The position numbers and the translations under genes were made by a program. The notes under the pieces were generated by a model that saw only the letters and a program-made list of their open reading frames with translations, was not told the DNA's origin and searched no databases. This document shows, piece by piece, positions 8,044 through 16,202 of a DNA stretch of 45,300 nt; within the stretch, counting starts at the first letter, position 1; each line of letters opens with the position of its first letter. Location: positions 1 to 45,300 of the IMG/VR virus record IMGVR_UViG_3300005613_000119; one strand, 5' to 3'. This DNA comes from a virus.

Positions 8044-9462
8044 ATGTTCCAATCCGAGCATCTGCAAGAAAAGTGGGCACCGCTTCTAAACTATGATGGT
8101 CTAGATCCAATTGGAGATTCCCATCGTAAAGCAGTAACCGCTGTCTTGCTCGAAAATCAAGAAAAATTCCTAAGAGAAGAACAAGCCTTCTCTAGTGGTG
8201 TACTCATGGAGACACCAACAAATTCAGGTAACGCCGCTGGAGCTAGCGGTGGATTCAGTGGCAGTGCTACTGCTGGTGGCCCTGTTGCTGGTTTCGATCC
8301 AGTTCTTATTAGCTTAATTCGCCGTTCTATGCCTAATTTGGTGGCATATGATTTAGCAGGCGTTCAGCCAATGACTGGACCCACTGGACTAATTTTCGCA
8401 ATGCGTTCACGCTACGATAATCAAAGTGGCGATGAAGCATTCTATAACGAAGTAAATAGTGCTTTCTCTGGCACTAATGCTAATAACAGTGCAACTAATG
8501 CTACTGATGCAGTTGCTGGTCTTGGTTCTACTGGTGGTTCACAAACTGGTAGCAATCCTGGAATTCTAAATCCAGTTGGCACTGCTTCATCCCTTGGTTA
8601 TACTGTTGGTCAAGGAATGAACACTGGTGATTCTGAAGCACTAGGTTCTGATGCTGGTGGCCAATTCAACGAAATGGCTTTCTCCATCGAGAAAGTTCTT
8701 GTCGAAGCAAAGTCCAGAGCACTAAAAGCCGAGTACAGCCTTGAGCTTGCCCAAGACCTAAAAGCAATTCATGGTCTAAATGCTGAAGCGGAACTAGCAA
8801 ATATTCTCTCTACAGAGATTCTTGCAGAAATTAACCGCGAAGTTATCCGCACCATCTATAAGGTTGCAGAACAGGGTGCTGCTAATAATGTAGCAACTGC
8901 TGGTGTATTTGACCTTGATGTCGATTCTAATGGTCGTTGGAGTGTAGAGAAGTTCAAGGGTCTACTCTTCCAAATCGAGCGCGACGCAAACGCAATCGCA
9001 ATTAGAACTCGTAGAGGTAAAGGTAATGTAATCATGTGTTCTTCTGATGTTGCCTCTGCTCTAACTATGGCAGGTGTACTTGATTATACCCCAGCCCTAA
9101 ATGCAAATCTAAATGTAGATGATTCTGGCAATACTTTTGCTGGAGTATTAATGGGCAAGTATCGTGTTTATATCGATCCTTATTCTGGTGGTACTAATCC
9201 CGGTGCTAATGGTGGCCAATACTATGTCGTTGGCTACAAGGGTACTTCACCTTATGACGCTGGTCTCTTCTATTGCCCTTATGTTCCTCTCCAGATGGTT
9301 CGTGCAGTTGGTGAAAACACTTTCCAGCCAAAAATTGGATTTAAGACTCGCTACGGTATGGTAGCGAATCCATTTGCTGAAGGTCTTGAGAGAGGTCTTG
9401 GTCGCCTTCAAATTAATAGCAACCGCTATTACAGGCGTGTTCAGGTAAAGAATCTCCTCTGA
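8044..9462 (+). CDS. gp23: Major capsid protein gp23
   Basis: A 472-residue protein of the T4 gp23 family, an HK97-fold shell protein. Recognisable blocks are FDPVLISLIRRSMPNLVAYD, VQPMTGPTGLIFAMRSRY, the helical SRALKAEYSLELAQDLKAIH and the C-terminal LGRLQINSNRYYRRVQVKNL. The N-terminal segment is expected to be removed by gp21; an LME tripeptide at residues 54-56 fits the (I/L)xE rule, just before a Gly/Ser-rich arm with SGGFSGS and AGFDP. Codon use is less AT-biased than neighbours (GGT, GCT and CGT common), as expected for the most abundant product. A GAGG ribosome site precedes the ATG, and a strong terminator follows the gene. Confidence 0.97.
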   Translation: MFQSEHLQEKWAPLLNYDGLDPIGDSHRKAVTAVLLENQEKFLREEQAFSSGVLMETPTNSGNAAGASGGFSGSATAGGPVAGFDPVLISLIRRSMPNLVAYDLAGVQPMTGPTGLIFAMRSRYDNQSGDEAFYNEVNSAFSGTNANNSATNATDAVAGLGSTGGSQTGSNPGILNPVGTASSLGYTVGQGMNTGDSEALGSDAGGQFNEMAFSIEKVLVEAKSRALKAEYSLELAQDLKAIHGLNAEAELANILSTEILAEINREVIRTIYKVAEQGAANNVATAGVFDLDVDSNGRWSVEKFKGLLFQIERDANAIAIRTRRGKGNVIMCSSDVASALTMAGVLDYTPALNANLNVDDSGNTFAGVLMGKYRVYIDPYSGGTNPGANGGQYYVVGYKGTSPYDAGLFYCPYVPLQMVRAVGENTFQPKIGFKTRYGMVANPFAEGLERGLGRLQINSNRYYRRVQVKNLL

Positions 9463-9483
9463 GAAATTTACCAAAATATAAAC

Positions 9484-9514
9484 AAGAGGGGGAAAAGTTT
9501 CTCCCTCTTTTTTT
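9484..9514 (+). terminator. Rho-independent terminator after gp23
   Basis: Stem AAGAGGG/CCCTCTT, extended by three further pairs around an AAAGTT-type loop, followed by seven or more T. It closes the head transcription unit. Confidence 0.85.
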
Positions 9515-9552
9515 ATGGCATGAAATTAAATAGTATAACTAATATAGCTCAG

Positions 9553-9559
9553 ATAAATA
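9553..9559 (+). promoter_or_regulatory. Late promoter box very close to the next start codon
   Basis: GATAAATAA lies only 9 bases before the ATG at 9569, far closer than the other late boxes in this window. It would give an almost leaderless transcript; the weaker TTAAATA near 9526-9532 could be the box actually used. Confidence 0.4.
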
Positions 9560-9568
9560 ATAGAAAAA

Positions 9569-10138
9569 ATGGTTGGAAATTTATACAATAATCAAATAGA
9601 GAATAGAAATTTTCTTTCTCCTACTCAATTTAAATTTACGATTACGAGATCTCCAAAAGTTGCATTTTTTACAAATACAGCAAATATACCATCTTTGTCA
9701 CTTGGCATAGCAAATCAACCTACCTATTTAAAAGATATCCCACAACCAGGAGATAAAATAAAATTTGAAGATTTTAATTTACGATTTATGGTAGATGAAA
9801 ACTTAGAAAATTACATGGAGATTCAAAATTGGATTAGAGGTCTTGGATATCCAGAATCACTAGATCAAATATATATTCTACAAAAACAAGATAAAAAACT
9901 AACTTCTAATGTAGATCCTGGTCTTAATCTTTATTCTGATGGAACATTACAAATTTTGACCAGTAACCAAACATCAAATTGCCAAGTAAAATTTTATGAT
10001 TTATTCCCCTATGATTTAACCACATTACTTTTTGACGCGACCACAAATGATGTAGAATTCTTTACAGCAGAAGTAAAATTCAAGTATACTTATTATGAAA
10101 TAACTGACAACAAAGGAAATTCTCTTTATGAATATTGA
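9569..10138 (+). CDS. Tail-tube-fold structural protein (position of cyanophage gp3)
   Basis: A 189-residue protein with NFLSPTQFKFTITRSPKVAF at the N-terminus, then IPSLSLGIANQPTYLKDIPQ, PGDKIKFEDFNLRFMVDEN and MEIQNWIRGLGYPESLDQI. This pattern of strands resembles the T4 gp19-like tail tube fold used by tube, baseplate initiator and tail completion proteins. In cyanophages a gene after gp23 is often annotated as the tail completion protein gp3, and this may be that gene, but I cannot separate gp3 from another tube-like protein by eye. No clear Shine-Dalgarno is present. The gene overlaps uvsY by 11 bases. Confidence 0.6.
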   Translation: MVGNLYNNQIENRNFLSPTQFKFTITRSPKVAFFTNTANIPSLSLGIANQPTYLKDIPQPGDKIKFEDFNLRFMVDENLENYMEIQNWIRGLGYPESLDQIYILQKQDKKLTSNVDPGLNLYSDGTLQILTSNQTSNCQVKFYDLFPYDLTTLLFDATTNDVEFFTAEVKFKYTYYEITDNKGNSLYEY

Positions 10139-10556
10139 AGAAATACAAAAAATGTGGAAAGAAGATTCTTATATAGACCCAGACAACCTACATTTAGAAT
10201 CTTTAAAAATTCCCCAATTACATTCCAAATATTATGAAATTTTTAACAATACTTTATTACTGAAGAAAAAAGCAATAGAAGAAAAGAACAAGCTAAGGCT
10301 AAAAAAATATGAATATTATACCGGAAAAGCCGACCCAGAAGAATACAAAGAAGTATACCAAAAAAAGATAAGAGATAAAGAACATTTACAGAACTGCATG
10401 AGTGCAGATGATGACATATCAAAATCATCACTAAAAATAGAATATTACGATGCTACTTTAAATTATTTAAGTGATATACTTAAAATGATTCATAGTAGAA
10501 CATATCAAGTAAAGAATTGCATAGAGTACCAAAAATATATATCTGGATATGGCTGA
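10128..10556 (+). CDS. uvsY: Recombination mediator UvsY
   Basis: A 142-residue protein close in length and layout to T4 UvsY (137 aa): MNIEEIQKMWKEDSYIDPDN at the start, YSKYYEI-like and KLRLKKYEYYTGKADPEEY in the middle, then SADDDISKSSLKIEYYDATL and MIHSRTYQVKN. The SADxD-to-SRxxxIKN spacing is the family signature. UvsY helps load the UvsX recombinase on ssDNA coated with gp32. It overlaps the preceding structural gene by 11 bases and uvsW by 8, so uvsY and uvsW are translationally coupled. Confidence 0.92.
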   Translation: MNIEEIQKMWKEDSYIDPDNLHLESLKIPQLHSKYYEIFNNTLLLKKKAIEEKNKLRLKKYEYYTGKADPEEYKEVYQKKIRDKEHLQNCMSADDDISKSSLKIEYYDATLNYLSDILKMIHSRTYQVKNCIEYQKYISGYG

Positions 10557-12024
10557 TGTAACGATTAAAAAAAAGAACGAAGTTTTCATAAAGCTGGAGT
10601 GTGAGCCACATATTTTATATGAATTACAGCCATACTTTACTTTTCAGGTACAAAGTGCAAAATTCATGCCTCAGTTTAGGTCAAATTCATGGGATGGGAC
10701 AATTCATTTATTATCTGTATCAACTGGAGAAATTTATGCTGGACTTTTAGATAGAGTTATAGCAAAAATAAAGCTATGTGGATATACATATGAATTTAAA
10801 GAAAATAAATATTATGGTCTACCATTTGAAATAAATGAAGAAATTTCATTAGAAGGAGTAAAGGGATATATGAATTCAATATGTTCATATACCCCATATG
10901 ACTATCAAATAGATGCTGTTTATGAATGCTTAAGATATAATAGAAAAACTATAATTTCACCTACTGCATCTGGAAAATCTTTAATAATATATTCATTAGT
11001 AAGATACTACACAAATAAAAATTTAAAGACTCTAATAATTTTTCCCACAACTTCATTAATTCATCAAATGCACAAAGATTTTTTTGAATATGGGTGGGAT
11101 CCAGAAAAATATTGTCATATGATTTATTCTGGGAGAGAAAAAAATACAAACTTTCCAGTTACTTTATCGACTTGGCAATCTATATTTAAAATGGAAAAAT
11201 CATTTTTTGAGGATTTTGATTGCGTAATAGTAGATGAAAGTCATCAAGCAAAATCAAAGTCTTTAATAGACATTATGAAAAAGTGCCACCATGCAAAGTA
11301 TAGATTTGGCTTTACTGGAACACTATCAAATGGAGGAAAAGATTCTCAAACGCATGAATGGGTAATTTCTGGACTATTTGGCCCAACTTACAAAACAATT
11401 AATACAAAAGAGATGATTGATAAAGGTAGAGCATCTCAATTGAATATTCATTGTTTATTGCTTAAACATCCACCTCAACAATTCGATGAATATGAAGAAG
11501 AAATTCAGTTTATAATAGGAAACCAAAAAAGAAATAATTTTATAAAAAATCTTGCATTGGATTTAAAAGGAAATACTTTACTATTATTTTCTAGAGTAGA
11601 GTCACATGGAAGACCTTTATATGAATTAATAAATAATCATAGTGAAAAAAATAGAAAAATATTCTTTGTTTATGGTGGAGTTAATGTTGATGAAAGGGAA
11701 AAGATAAGAGAAATTACAGAAAAAGAATCTAATGCAATTATAGTAGCAAGTTATGGAGTTTTCAGTACTGGAATATCAATTAGAAATTTACACAATGTAA
11801 TTTTTGCATCTCCAAGTAAATCTAGAATTAGAAATTTGCAAAGTATAGGAAGAGTATTGAGAAAAGGAAAAAATAAAGATAGAGCAGTCTTGTATGACAT
11901 TTCAGATGATTGTACTTATAACAATAGAAAAAATTATACATTAAATCATTTTATAGAAAGGATAAAACTTTATAGTGAAGAAGAGTTTGATTATGAAATC
12001 ATACCAATAAATTTAAATAAATGA
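10549..12024 (+). CDS. uvsW: RNA-DNA and DNA helicase UvsW
   Basis: A 491-residue superfamily 2 helicase, close to T4 UvsW (503 aa). Motif I is SPTASGKS (residues 137-144), motif II is DESH (229-232), motif III GFTGTLSNG, and motif VI QSIGRVLRKGK near residue 440. The N-terminal domain contains PQFRSNSWDGTIHLLS, typical of UvsW DNA binding. UvsW unwinds R-loops and branched DNA, shutting off origin-dependent initiation and promoting recombination-dependent replication. The start overlaps uvsY and the stop overlaps the next ATG by four bases. Confidence 0.95.
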   Translation: MADVTIKKKNEVFIKLECEPHILYELQPYFTFQVQSAKFMPQFRSNSWDGTIHLLSVSTGEIYAGLLDRVIAKIKLCGYTYEFKENKYYGLPFEINEEISLEGVKGYMNSICSYTPYDYQIDAVYECLRYNRKTIISPTASGKSLIIYSLVRYYTNKNLKTLIIFPTTSLIHQMHKDFFEYGWDPEKYCHMIYSGREKNTNFPVTLSTWQSIFKMEKSFFEDFDCVIVDESHQAKSKSLIDIMKKCHHAKYRFGFTGTLSNGGKDSQTHEWVISGLFGPTYKTINTKEMIDKGRASQLNIHCLLLKHPPQQFDEYEEEIQFIIGNQKRNNFIKNLALDLKGNTLLLFSRVESHGRPLYELINNHSEKNRKIFFVYGGVNVDEREKIREITEKESNAIIVASYGVFSTGISIRNLHNVIFASPSKSRIRNLQSIGRVLRKGKNKDRAVLYDISDDCTYNNRKNYTLNHFIERIKLYSEEEFDYEIIPINLNK

Positions 12025-12422
12025 TGGAAGAAGATTTTTATGCTAGTATAAAATTAATAAGTGGAGAAGAAATATTTGCAAAGATATCTCCATCTGAGGA
12101 AAATGGAAATCTTTGTGTTTTATTATTAGACCCAGTAATAATTAATGAAGTAAAAACAAGACATGGATATGCATATAAAGTAGAACCATGGATGAAAACA
12201 ACTAAAGATGATGTCTTTGTAATTAAATTTGAAAGTATAATTACAATAACTGAAACTAATGATGAAGAAATGATATTAATATATGAAAGATTTGTTAAAC
12301 AAAAAAATAAAGATGATATGCAATTAGGTATTAATCATTTTGAACTTACTAAAGATATGGGATATATTTCAAATATAAGAGAAGCAATAGAGACATTAGA
12401 AAAATTATTTAAGGAGCATTAA
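12021..12422 (+). CDS. Small Sm-like beta-barrel protein, conserved in cyanophages
   Basis: A 133-residue protein: YASIKLISGEEIFAKISPSE, then LLLDPVIINEV, VEPWMKTTKDDVFVIKFESI and a helical C-terminal tail. The order (strand, GEE/GQK turn, strand, L-x-x-P hydrophobic strand, return strands) recalls the LSm fold, and the protein at 23026 shows the same pattern, so the two may be paralogues. The start overlaps the uvsW stop as ATGA; a second ATG at 12024 is possible. No function is assigned; an RNA-binding role is only a structural guess. A perfect minus-strand promoter lies downstream and could give an antisense transcript into its 3' end. Confidence 0.75.
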   Translation: MMEEDFYASIKLISGEEIFAKISPSEENGNLCVLLLDPVIINEVKTRHGYAYKVEPWMKTTKDDVFVIKFESIITITETNDEEMILIYERFVKQKNKDDMQLGINHFELTKDMGYISNIREAIETLEKLFKEH

Positions 12423-12442
12423 TATTTTTGTTTTTGTATTCA

Positions 12443-12507
12443 GATCATTAAAGTTTATTAATAGTATATAATATTATTAAGTACTAGAATGATCTTCAAC
12501 GCTGACA
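12443..12507 (-). ncRNA. Candidate small RNA or antisense RNA with long AT-rich hairpin
   Basis: A minus-strand promoter with perfect boxes would start transcription near 12507. The predicted RNA enters a nested hairpin: outer arms AGATCATT/AATGATCT (12442-12449 with 12488-12495), then AGT/ACT, then TTAATA/TATTAA. No open frame longer than a few codons follows on this strand, and further transcription would be antisense to the 133-residue gene. No T-run follows the hairpin, so the 3' end is unknown. Prediction only. Confidence 0.35.
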
Positions 12508-12513
12508 AAGCTA

Positions 12514-12542
12514 ATTATACTCATATTTTATAGCCTTGTCAA
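12514..12542 (-). promoter_or_regulatory. Consensus sigma70-type promoter, minus strand
   Basis: On the minus strand, TTGACA (12542-12537) and TATAAT (12519-12514) are separated by exactly 17 bases. Both hexamers are perfect. It points away from gp55, toward the structured intergenic sequence. Confidence 0.7.
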
Positions 12543-12556
12543 CCCTTTCTATGCTG

Positions 12557-12586
12557 TTGCCATATTCAAAGTCTGTATGTTATAAT
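12557..12586 (+). promoter_or_regulatory. Sigma70-type extended -10 promoter for gp55
   Basis: TTGCCA at 12557-12562, an 18-base spacer ending in TGT, and TATAAT at 12581-12586 (extended -10). It lies 28 bases before the gp55 ATG and is back to back with the minus-strand promoter. It would let the host holoenzyme transcribe the late sigma factor. Confidence 0.7.
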
Positions 12587-12614
12587 CTAAACATATATAT
12601 TATTGTAAAAGATT

Positions 12615-13112
12615 ATGATCACAACAGCTGTCATGAAAAAAAGGAAGCGTAGTATACACTATGTCAATAACAAAGAATTTTTGGCTGCATTGATTGAGTA
12701 TCGATACTTAGTTAAACTCGCAAAAGAAAAAGATTTGCCCCAGCCAGTAATTCCAAATTATATCGGGGATTGCTTTTTAAAAATAGCAACACATCTTTCA
12801 TTTAAACCCAATTTTGTAAATTATATTTTTAAAGAAGATATGATTTCTGATGGGATAGAAAATTGTGTTCAATATATTTTAAATTTTGATCCGGAAAAAT
12901 CTTCAAATCCATTTGCTTATTTTACTCAAGTAATTCATTATGCATTTTTGAGAAGAATACAAAAAGAAAAAAGACAACTAGAAATTAAAGGAAAAATTCT
13001 AGAGAGATCTGGATTTGATGAAGTATTTGTTGATGACAATACAATTGGAGATAAAAATTATTCTGACTATAATTCTATAAAAGATAATATTCAACAAAAA
13101 CTTAGATATTAA
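12615..13112 (+). CDS. gp55: Late-transcription sigma factor gp55
   Basis: A 165-residue protein similar to T4 gp55 (185 aa): KEFLAALIEYRYLVKLAKE, then IGDCFLKIATHLSFKPNF, and the core SSNPFAYFTQVIHYAFLRRI followed by QKEKRQLEIK. This NPFAYFTQxxxxAFLRRIxKE block is the conserved sigma region 2-like core that reads the late -10 element. It replaces the host sigma on RNA polymerase and would recognise the ATAAATA boxes of this window. The ATG at 12633 (MKKRKRS) is an alternative start. A sigma70-type promoter lies just upstream, and the gene runs into gp47 with a six-base gap. Confidence 0.93.
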   Translation: MITTAVMKKRKRSIHYVNNKEFLAALIEYRYLVKLAKEKDLPQPVIPNYIGDCFLKIATHLSFKPNFVNYIFKEDMISDGIENCVQYILNFDPEKSSNPFAYFTQVIHYAFLRRIQKEKRQLEIKGKILERSGFDEVFVDDNTIGDKNYSDYNSIKDNIQQKLRY

Positions 13113-13118
13113 TTAAAA

Positions 13119-14156
13119 ATGAAAATAGCCGTCATTACTGACACACACTGGTCTTGCCGCAAATCATCAAAGTTATTTCAAGATTACTTTGAACTCTTTT
13201 ATAAAAATATATTCTTTCCCAAGCTTGAGGAACTTCAGATTGATACTGTAATACATATGGGAGATGCATTTGATAATAGAAAATCAATAGACTTTTATGG
13301 TTTAGAGTGGACAAAAAGAGTTGTATTAGACCCATTGTCAAAATATAATGTACACTTGATTAACGGAAATCATGATGTTTATTTTAAATCAACAAATAGA
13401 ATTAATTCCCCAGATTTGTTGTTAAAACAATATTCTAATATTAAAGTATACTCAGATCCTATTGAACTTAATATTGATGGATTAAATTTGCTTTTTGTTC
13501 CTTGGATAAACCAAGAAAATGAAAAGAAGACGCATGACCTACTAAGATCAACAAATTCTAAAGTTGTCATGGGGCATTTAGAGCTGAATGGATTTGAGGC
13601 CCATAAGGGACATATAATGGAAGATGGAATGGATCCAAATCCATTCAATAAATTCACGAAAGTTTTTTCTGGTCATTTTCATAATAGATCTGATAATAAA
13701 AAAATATACTACATTGGAAATCCATATGAAATTTATTTTAATGATGTAAATGAAACAAGAGGATTTGTAATCTTTGATACTAAAACACTAGAACATACTT
13801 ACATTGACAACCCATACAAAATGCATTATAATTTATATTATGATGATACTCCAGATCAAATTATAAATTTATCTGAGCTTGAAAATAAAATTGTAAGACT
13901 TATAGTAAGAAAAAAATCAAATGTAAAACAATTTGAAACTTTTATAGATAAATTATATCAGGCAAATATTTTTGAATTGAAAATTATTGAAAATTATTCT
14001 CTTTTTGAAGAACAAGAAGTTGATGCTGATCTAGAGGGAGAAAATACATTTTCTTTGCTACAAAAATTCGTAGACGAAAGTGAAGTAACTCTAAACAAAG
14101 GAGTATTAAAAAATATTTTAAGAGAAACATATACAGAAGCTTGCGAGTTAGTGTAA
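13119..14156 (+). CDS. gp47: Recombination nuclease subunit gp47 (SbcD/Mre11-like)
   Basis: A 345-residue calcineurin-like phosphoesterase (T4 gp47: 339 aa). All metal-binding motifs are visible: DTH at residues 8-10, GDA at 48-50, GNHD at 83-86, GHLE around His153, and GHFH at 185-188. With gp46 it forms the Mre11/Rad50-type complex that resects DNA ends for recombination-dependent replication and host DNA breakdown. The stop codon overlaps the ATG of the DUF3110-like gene as TAATG, so the three genes 47, DUF3110-like and 46 form a tight unit. Confidence 0.95.
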   Translation: MKIAVITDTHWSCRKSSKLFQDYFELFYKNIFFPKLEELQIDTVIHMGDAFDNRKSIDFYGLEWTKRVVLDPLSKYNVHLINGNHDVYFKSTNRINSPDLLLKQYSNIKVYSDPIELNIDGLNLLFVPWINQENEKKTHDLLRSTNSKVVMGHLELNGFEAHKGHIMEDGMDPNPFNKFTKVFSGHFHNRSDNKKIYYIGNPYEIYFNDVNETRGFVIFDTKTLEHTYIDNPYKMHYNLYYDDTPDQIINLSELENKIVRLIVRKKSNVKQFETFIDKLYQANIFELKIIENYSLFEEQEVDADLEGENTFSLLQKFVDESEVTLNKGVLKNILRETYTEACELV

Positions 14157-14425
14157 TGTTTTTAATAACGATAGATGGGAGAGAAGATGAAGGAGCGTAT
14201 TCCGTATTTAATTCGGAAGGAAATAAAGTAATTTTCTTCTTTCAAGAAGAAGATGATGCTGTAAGATATGCTATGATGTTAGAAGAAGATGGTATGCCAG
14301 AAACTCATATTATAGAATATGATGATGAAATGCTCATAAAAACTTGTGAGGTTACTGGAAATCTTTATACAATTATAACACCAAATGATATTGTAATTCC
14401 ACCAAAAATATATGATAATTTTTAA
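14156..14425 (+). CDS. DUF3110-like small protein
   Basis: About 89 residues if started at the ATG overlapping the gp47 stop; a longer form from 14141 is possible but overlaps gp47 more. The sequence FLITIDGREDEGAYSVFNSE, then IFFFQEEDDAVRYAMMLEED and GMPETHIIEYDDEM follows the pattern of DUF3110 proteins of cyanobacteria (short strand, E-x-EDDAxRxAxxLE helix, P-x-xE strand). Its function is unknown. Its place between the two nuclease subunits is a cyanophage-type arrangement and supports a cyanobacterial host. It overlaps gp46 by 14 bases. Confidence 0.75.
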   Translation: MFLITIDGREDEGAYSVFNSEGNKVIFFFQEEDDAVRYAMMLEEDGMPETHIIEYDDEMLIKTCEVTGNLYTIITPNDIVIPPKIYDNF

Positions 14426-16127
14426 GAAAGTAAGATTTAAGAATTTTTTGTCTTTTGGTAATTCTTTTACTGAAATAAATTTAAATGACCATCATAATAC
14501 TTGTGTAATTGGTCTCAATGGTAGTGGAAAGAGTACATTTATGGATGCTATTACTTATTCTCTGTTTAACAAAGCATATAGACCTGTAAATAAACCACAA
14601 CTAATCAATTCAGTAAATGAAAAAGAATGCTTGGTAGAAATTGAATTTATAATTGGAACTACGGAATGGAAAGTAAGAAGAGGACAAAAGCCAGCAATAT
14701 TTGAAATTTACAAAAACGGAGAGTTATTAGATCAAAGTTCTTCAGTGATTGATCAGCAACGCTGGTTCGAACAAAATGTCTTAAAAATGAATTATAAATC
14801 TTTTACTCAAGTCGTTGTTTTGGGTAATAGTAATTTTATTCCTTTTATGCAGTTGACGCCAGCAAGTCGAAGAGAAGTGATTGAAGATTTACTTGATATT
14901 AAAATCTTTTCTTCAATGAATGTTGTCGTAAAAGATAAAATTAAATCTATTAAAGATGACATTAAACTTCTTGAGATAAAAAAAGAATCTCTTTTTGATA
15001 AAGTAAAAATGCAATCTAACTTTATCGAAGAGATCGAAAAAGAAGGGAAAACTCAAATTCAAGAGAGAAATGAAAAGATTATTAAAATCGGTGAATTTTC
15101 GGTAGAAGCTGAAAATGAGAATATGTTATTATTAGAAAAGTCAGAAAATTTAAATTCTATTTTAACCGAACTTAGAGATAGTCCAAAAAAACTCAAGAAA
15201 TTGGGGTCACTAGAGGGAAAAATTTCACAGAAAATATCTACAGCAAAAACCGATAAAAATTTTTTCGATAAAAATTCAATTTGTCCAACTTGCACACAAG
15301 CAATCACTGCTGAACTCAAAGAAGAAAAAACAGTTCAGTTTGAATCAACGATCAATGAGCTAGAAAATGCATATGAAAAATTAAAAGACGCAATTTTAGA
15401 GGAAGAAGAAAGAGAACAAAAATTCGCAAAAATTTCGAAAGAAATTCTTAACATCAATCATAAGATATCTAATAATAATTTAAGAATCAAGCAATCAAAA
15501 ACTCAAATTAAAGAATTTACATCTGAAATTGAAAAAATTAAAGAAAAAATAGAAAACAAAAATGTTGAACATAATAAACTTAAATTACTAGAAAGTGAGT
15601 TGCTTAATATTAAAAATGAGTATATAGATAAAAAAGAAAAAATAGAATATTATGAGTATATACATTCTATTTTAAAAGATAATGGAGTAAAGTCTAAAAT
15701 TATTAGAAAATATCTTCCACTAATTAATCAAAATGTAAACAAATATCTTCAAATGATGGACTTTTATATTAATTTTAATTTAGATGAAGAATTTGGTGAA
15801 AATATTAAAACTCCAGTTTATGAAGATTTTAGTTATGGTAGTTTTTCTGAAGGACAAAAACAAAGAATTAATTTAGCCCTTTTATTTGCTTGGAGAGAAT
15901 TAGCTAAAATTAAAAATTCAGCAAATGTTAATTTGTTGATATTAGATGAAATTTTTGATTCTTCTTTGGATTCTTCTGGTATAGATGATTTTTTGAAGAT
16001 AATTAGGTATGTCGTTAAAGATTTTAATATTTTTGTAATATCTCATAAAGATGGAGTCAAAGACAAATTTGATAATATTATGGAGTTTCAAAAAAGAGGA
16101 AATTTTTCAATACTCAATAAAGTGTGA
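14412..16127 (+). CDS. gp46: Recombination nuclease ATPase gp46 (SbcC/Rad50-like)
   Basis: A 571-residue ABC-type ATPase (T4 gp46: 560 aa). Walker A is GLNGSGKST (residues 34-42); a zinc hook CPTC (Cys291 and Cys294) sits at the apex between two long coiled coils rich in Glu and Lys; the ABC signature is SFSEGQKQR near residue 479; Walker B is LLILDEIFDSS with Asp512-Glu513. It pairs with gp47 to process DNA ends. The gene is followed by a strong terminator that ends the uvsY-to-46 region. Confidence 0.96.
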   Translation: MIIFKKVRFKNFLSFGNSFTEINLNDHHNTCVIGLNGSGKSTFMDAITYSLFNKAYRPVNKPQLINSVNEKECLVEIEFIIGTTEWKVRRGQKPAIFEIYKNGELLDQSSSVIDQQRWFEQNVLKMNYKSFTQVVVLGNSNFIPFMQLTPASRREVIEDLLDIKIFSSMNVVVKDKIKSIKDDIKLLEIKKESLFDKVKMQSNFIEEIEKEGKTQIQERNEKIIKIGEFSVEAENENMLLLEKSENLNSILTELRDSPKKLKKLGSLEGKISQKISTAKTDKNFFDKNSICPTCTQAITAELKEEKTVQFESTINELENAYEKLKDAILEEEEREQKFAKISKEILNINHKISNNNLRIKQSKTQIKEFTSEIEKIKEKIENKNVEHNKLKLLESELLNIKNEYIDKKEKIEYYEYIHSILKDNGVKSKIIRKYLPLINQNVNKYLQMMDFYINFNLDEEFGENIKTPVYEDFSYGSFSEGQKQRINLALLFAWRELAKIKNSANVNLLILDEIFDSSLDSSGIDDFLKIIRYVVKDFNIFVISHKDGVKDKFDNIMEFQKRGNFSILNKV

Positions 16128-16147
16128 CAAAAAAAGAACTGTCCTAG

Positions 16148-16171
16148 AAACCACCAGATGGTGGTTTTTTT
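16148..16171 (+). terminator. Rho-independent terminator after gp46
   Basis: Perfect eight-pair stem AAACCACC/GGTGGTTT with the loop AGAT, running into a T tract. A TATAAT at 16175-16180 follows but without a recognisable -35. Confidence 0.85.
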
Positions 16172-16202
16172 GTGTATAATTTAAAAAATTGCATTTTTTT
16201 TT

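Noticed and set aside
16175-16180. TATAAT before the VWA gene (and a similar one at 18365-18370)
   Set aside because: No -35 match at usual spacing and no extended -10, so I did not list either as a promoter in AT-rich DNA.
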